This document shows, piece after piece, positions 61,778-64,000 of a DNA stretch of 64,000 bases (its first letter is position 1; each line of letters starts with the position of its first letter). The translations under genes were made by a program, and so were the position numbers. Source of the DNA: Candidatus Aquabacterium excrementipullorum (GTDB lineage: Bacteria > Pseudomonadota > Gammaproteobacteria > Burkholderiales > Burkholderiaceae_C); the NCBI GenBank assembly GCA_019112875.1, contig DXIO01000023.1, forward strand, positions 30,354 through 94,353, given 5' to 3'. The notes under the pieces were generated by a model that saw nothing but the letters and a program-made list of their open reading frames with translations, had not been told where the DNA came from and did not search any database.

Positions 61778-64000
61778 TCAAGCAGGAGCGTGAAGATTGT
61801 CCGATTTGAACGTGCTGCGCTCCTGCGCGTGCTGAACCAGCAGGGCGGCGAACGCCTCTTCCTTCATTGGCCGGCCCAGGTGGTAACCCTGGGCCTCGTC
61901 GCAGCCGTGGTCGCGCAGGAAGGCGTTCTGCTCTTCCGTTTCGACACCCTCGGCCACGATGCCCACTTCCAGGCGGTGCGCCATGGCGATCAGGGCGGCG
62001 GCCAGGCGGCTGTCGCCTTCGGACTGCGGCACCGAGCTGAGGAAGCTGCGGTCGAGCTTGAAGCGGTCCACCGGCAGTTCGCGCAGGTAGGCGAAGCTGG
62101 AGTAACCCACGCCGAAGTCGTCGATGGCGATGCTCACGCCCAGGGCACGCAACTCGGTGAGAATGTCGGCCGCGCGCAGCGACTCGCGCACCACCACGCT
62201 TTCGGTGATCTCCAGCTCCAGCGCGGTGGGCGGCAGGCCCGTCTCGACCAGGGCCTGGGCCACGGTGGCGGCGATGCCGGGCTGGTCCAGTTGCACGGCC
62301 GAGAGGTTCACGGCGATGCGCAAGGGCCAGCCGGTCCTGGCGCGCCAGGCCTGGGCCTTGGCGCAGGCCTCGCGCAGCACCCATTCGCCCATCTCGACGA
62401 TGAGGCCCGACTCTTCCGCCAGCGGGATGAACTCGGCCGGCGACACCAGCTTGCCCTTGTGCTCCCAGCGCAGCAGTGCCTCGGCGCCGGTGATCTGGCC
62501 GCTGGCGCAATCGAACTGCGGCTGGTAGTGCAGGCGCAGTTCGTTGCGCTCCAGCGCCTTGTACAGATCGTTCTCCAGCACCAGGGTGTCGGCCGTGGGC
62601 GATTCCATCTGGTCGCTGTAGACCTGGATGCGGTTGCGGCCGTTGTTCTTGGCGCGGTACATGGCCAGGTCGGCGTGGCGCATCAGCGTGATGGCGTCGC
62701 TGCCGTGCTGGGGGTAGATGACCAGGCCCACGCTGGGCGTGACGCGCAACTCGTGCGGGCCCACGCGCAGCGGCTCGGTGAACAGGTCCAGCACCTTCTG
62801 CGCGACGCGCGCCCCATCGGCCGCCTCGGCCAGCTGCGGCAGCAGGATCACGAACTCGTCGCCACCCAGGCGGGCCACGATGTCGCTGGTGCGCATGGCG
62901 GTGCGCAGGCGGCGCGCCACCTCGATCAGCACGCTGTCGCCGATGTGGTGGCCCAGGCTGTCGTTGATCTTCTTGAAACGGTCCAGGTCCAGGAACATCA
63001 GGGCCATCGCGTGGCCTTCGCGGTCCGCGGCCACCATGGCGGCCTTGAGCTGGTCCTGCAGCATGTTGCGGTTGGGCAGGGCCGTCAGCGCATCGTGCAT
63101 GGCCATGTGCTGCAGCTGGTTCTCGGCTTCGCGGCGCAGCGTCACGTCCTGGGCCATGGCCAGGTAGCCCGTCAGGTTGCCGACCTCGTCGTGCAGCTCC
63201 GTCACGCTGATCTCGGCCACCAGCGGCCGGCCATCGGCGCGCACCAGCGTCCATTCGCTGGGCAGGCCGGGCGATTCCTCGGCCAGATGCGTCAGCACAT
63301 TGAGCTCGCTCACCGGCTGGTTCAGGCGCAGCGCCAGCATGTGCGCGCGCTCGGACACCTCGTCGGGATCGAAGAAGCGCTGCGTGGTGCTCTGGCCGAT
63401 CAGCTCGTTCAGGCGGTAGCCCAGCAGCGCCTCGCCGGCGGGGTTCACCGTCTGGATCACGCCGTGGCGGTTGAGCATCAGGATCGCGTAGGGCGCGTGG
63501 TGCACGATCACGCGGCGCATCTCGTCGACCTCGTTGAGCTGGCGCTGCGCCTCGATCACGGCCAGTTCGGCGGCGGCCTGGTCGCTCAGGTCGCGCACGA
63601 TGCCGATGTACTGTGTCTGCCCGTCCTGCGTCATCGTGCTGATGGCCAGGTCCACCGGGAAGCGCTGGCCATTGGCGCGGCGGCCCTCTGCGCGGCGACC
63701 CAGGCCGATCAGGCCCACGTGCTGTGTCTTCAGGAAGGCATCCACACCCGCGCCGGGCGCGGCCTCGGCGGCGGTGGCCGCGGCGGGCAGCAGCAGGGAC
63801 AAGTGCTGGCCCACCATCGCGATCTCGCCACGGCCGAACATGCGGCACAGGGCCTGGTTGACGCTGACGATGCTGCCGTCTTCGGCGATCACGATGATGC
63901 CGTCGACGGTGTGGTCCACCACCGAGCGCAACTGTTGCTCGCTCTCGCGGGCCTTCTGGCTGATTTCAAGCGCCATGCGCGCGGCCAGGTGGTGCCGGCT
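61778..64000 (-). CDS. PAS-PAS-GGDEF-EAL cyclic-di-GMP protein, 5' end cut by window
   Basis: The frame is open to base 64000. An ATG at 63976 exists, but residues before it (reading RHHLAAR) align with the linker before the PAS region in the neighbouring paralogue, so the true N terminus, probably with a sensor domain, is outside. Visible are two PAS domains, GGDEF (LGGDEF with RTSD before it; about 370 residues from the ATG at 63976) and EAL (EALLRWEH, DDFGVGYSSF, KLDRSF, AEGVETEEQ). The catalytic domains are near-identical to those of the downstream gene, while the PAS regions differ more, which fits a tandem duplication followed by change of input. Confidence 0.93.
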   Translation of the reverse strand, partial: SRHHLAARMALEISQKARESEQQLRSVVDHTVDGIIVIAEDGSIVSVNQALCRMFGRGEIAMVGQHLSLLLPAAATAAEAAPGAGVDAFLKTQHVGLIGLGRRAEGRRANGQRFPVDLAISTMTQDGQTQYIGIVRDLSDQAAAELAVIEAQRQLNEVDEMRRVIVHHAPYAILMLNRHGVIQTVNPAGEALLGYRLNELIGQSTTQRFFDPDEVSERAHMLALRLNQPVSELNVLTHLAEESPGLPSEWTLVRADGRPLVAEISVTELHDEVGNLTGYLAMAQDVTLRREAENQLQHMAMHDALTALPNRNMLQDQLKAAMVAADREGHAMALMFLDLDRFKKINDSLGHHIGDSVLIEVARRLRTAMRTSDIVARLGGDEFVILLPQLAEAADGARVAQKVLDLFTEPLRVGPHELRVTPSVGLVIYPQHGSDAITLMRHADLAMYRAKNNGRNRIQVYSDQMESPTADTLVLENDLYKALERNELRLHYQPQFDCASGQITGAEALLRWEHKGKLVSPAEFIPLAEESGLIVEMGEWVLREACAKAQAWRARTGWPLRIAVNLSAVQLDQPGIAATVAQALVETGLPPTALELEITESVVVRESLRAADILTELRALGVSIAIDDFGVGYSSFAYLRELPVDRFKLDRSFLSSVPQSEGDSRLAAALIAMAHRLEVGIVAEGVETEEQNAFLRDHGCDEAQGYHLGRPMKEEAFAALLVQHAQERSTFKSDNLHAPA

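Overview
The window is high-GC DNA (coding is very dense and most long open frames on the opposite strand are shadows). The gene set and protein types (purEK, hemB of the cysteine-free type, HemJ, DUF1631, YbeD-YajC-SecD-SecF, delftibactin/cupriachelin-style siderophore genes) point to a betaproteobacterium of the order Burkholderiales, probably near Comamonadaceae or the Leptothrix/Ideonella/Aquabacterium group. The genus cannot be fixed from the sequence alone.

Region 1 (1-29982) is the downstream part of a hydroxamate lipopeptide-type siderophore locus. It opens inside a PKS module (KS-AT-KR-ACP) and continues with two NRPS genes: C-A(Asp)-T, then C-A-T-E / C-A(Thr)-T / C-A-T-TE. Hand-read A-domain codes give Asp and Thr clearly; the other two look like N5-hydroxyornithine-type codes. 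On the other strand follow a two-helix membrane protein, two PepSY inner-membrane proteins, a TonB-dependent receptor with a good Fur box, an HSL-type esterase, ornithine N5-monooxygenase and an N-hydroxyornithine acetyltransferase. A divergent cyclic-peptide ABC exporter and an unusually short Fur-like protein close the locus. Starter loading, MbtH, any Asp beta-hydroxylase and the phosphopantetheinyl transferase are not here and would lie upstream of base 1.

Region 2 (30008-44357) is housekeeping: a nitrilase, glcEF, mercaptopyruvate sulfurtransferase, an epoxide-hydrolase-like protein, CnoX, purEK, tsaC, an SGNH-like lipoprotein, dacB, and the tsaB-rimI-udg operon. Region 3 (44379-49504) holds a CorA-type transporter and a heme pair (hemB / hemJ, divergent) with a small-RNA-like gene between them, then VanZ, a [2Fe-2S] ferredoxin and a hydrolase. 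Region 4 (49632-57127) is dacA, ybeD-like, yajC-secD-secF and a DUF1631 protein. Region 5 (57128-58340) is the most unusual non-coding stretch: two inverted copies of a structured repeat on either side of a hairpin terminator, then a promoter and a yybP-ykoY manganese riboswitch in front of a GDT1/UPF0016 Mn exporter. Region 6 (58368-64000) is a tandem pair of GGDEF-EAL proteins; the second runs off the window.

No tRNA, rRNA, CRISPR array or insertion sequence was recognised. The best candidates for something undescribed are the paired repeat at 57150-57532, the small RNA at 46726-46841 and the truncated Fur-like protein in the siderophore locus.
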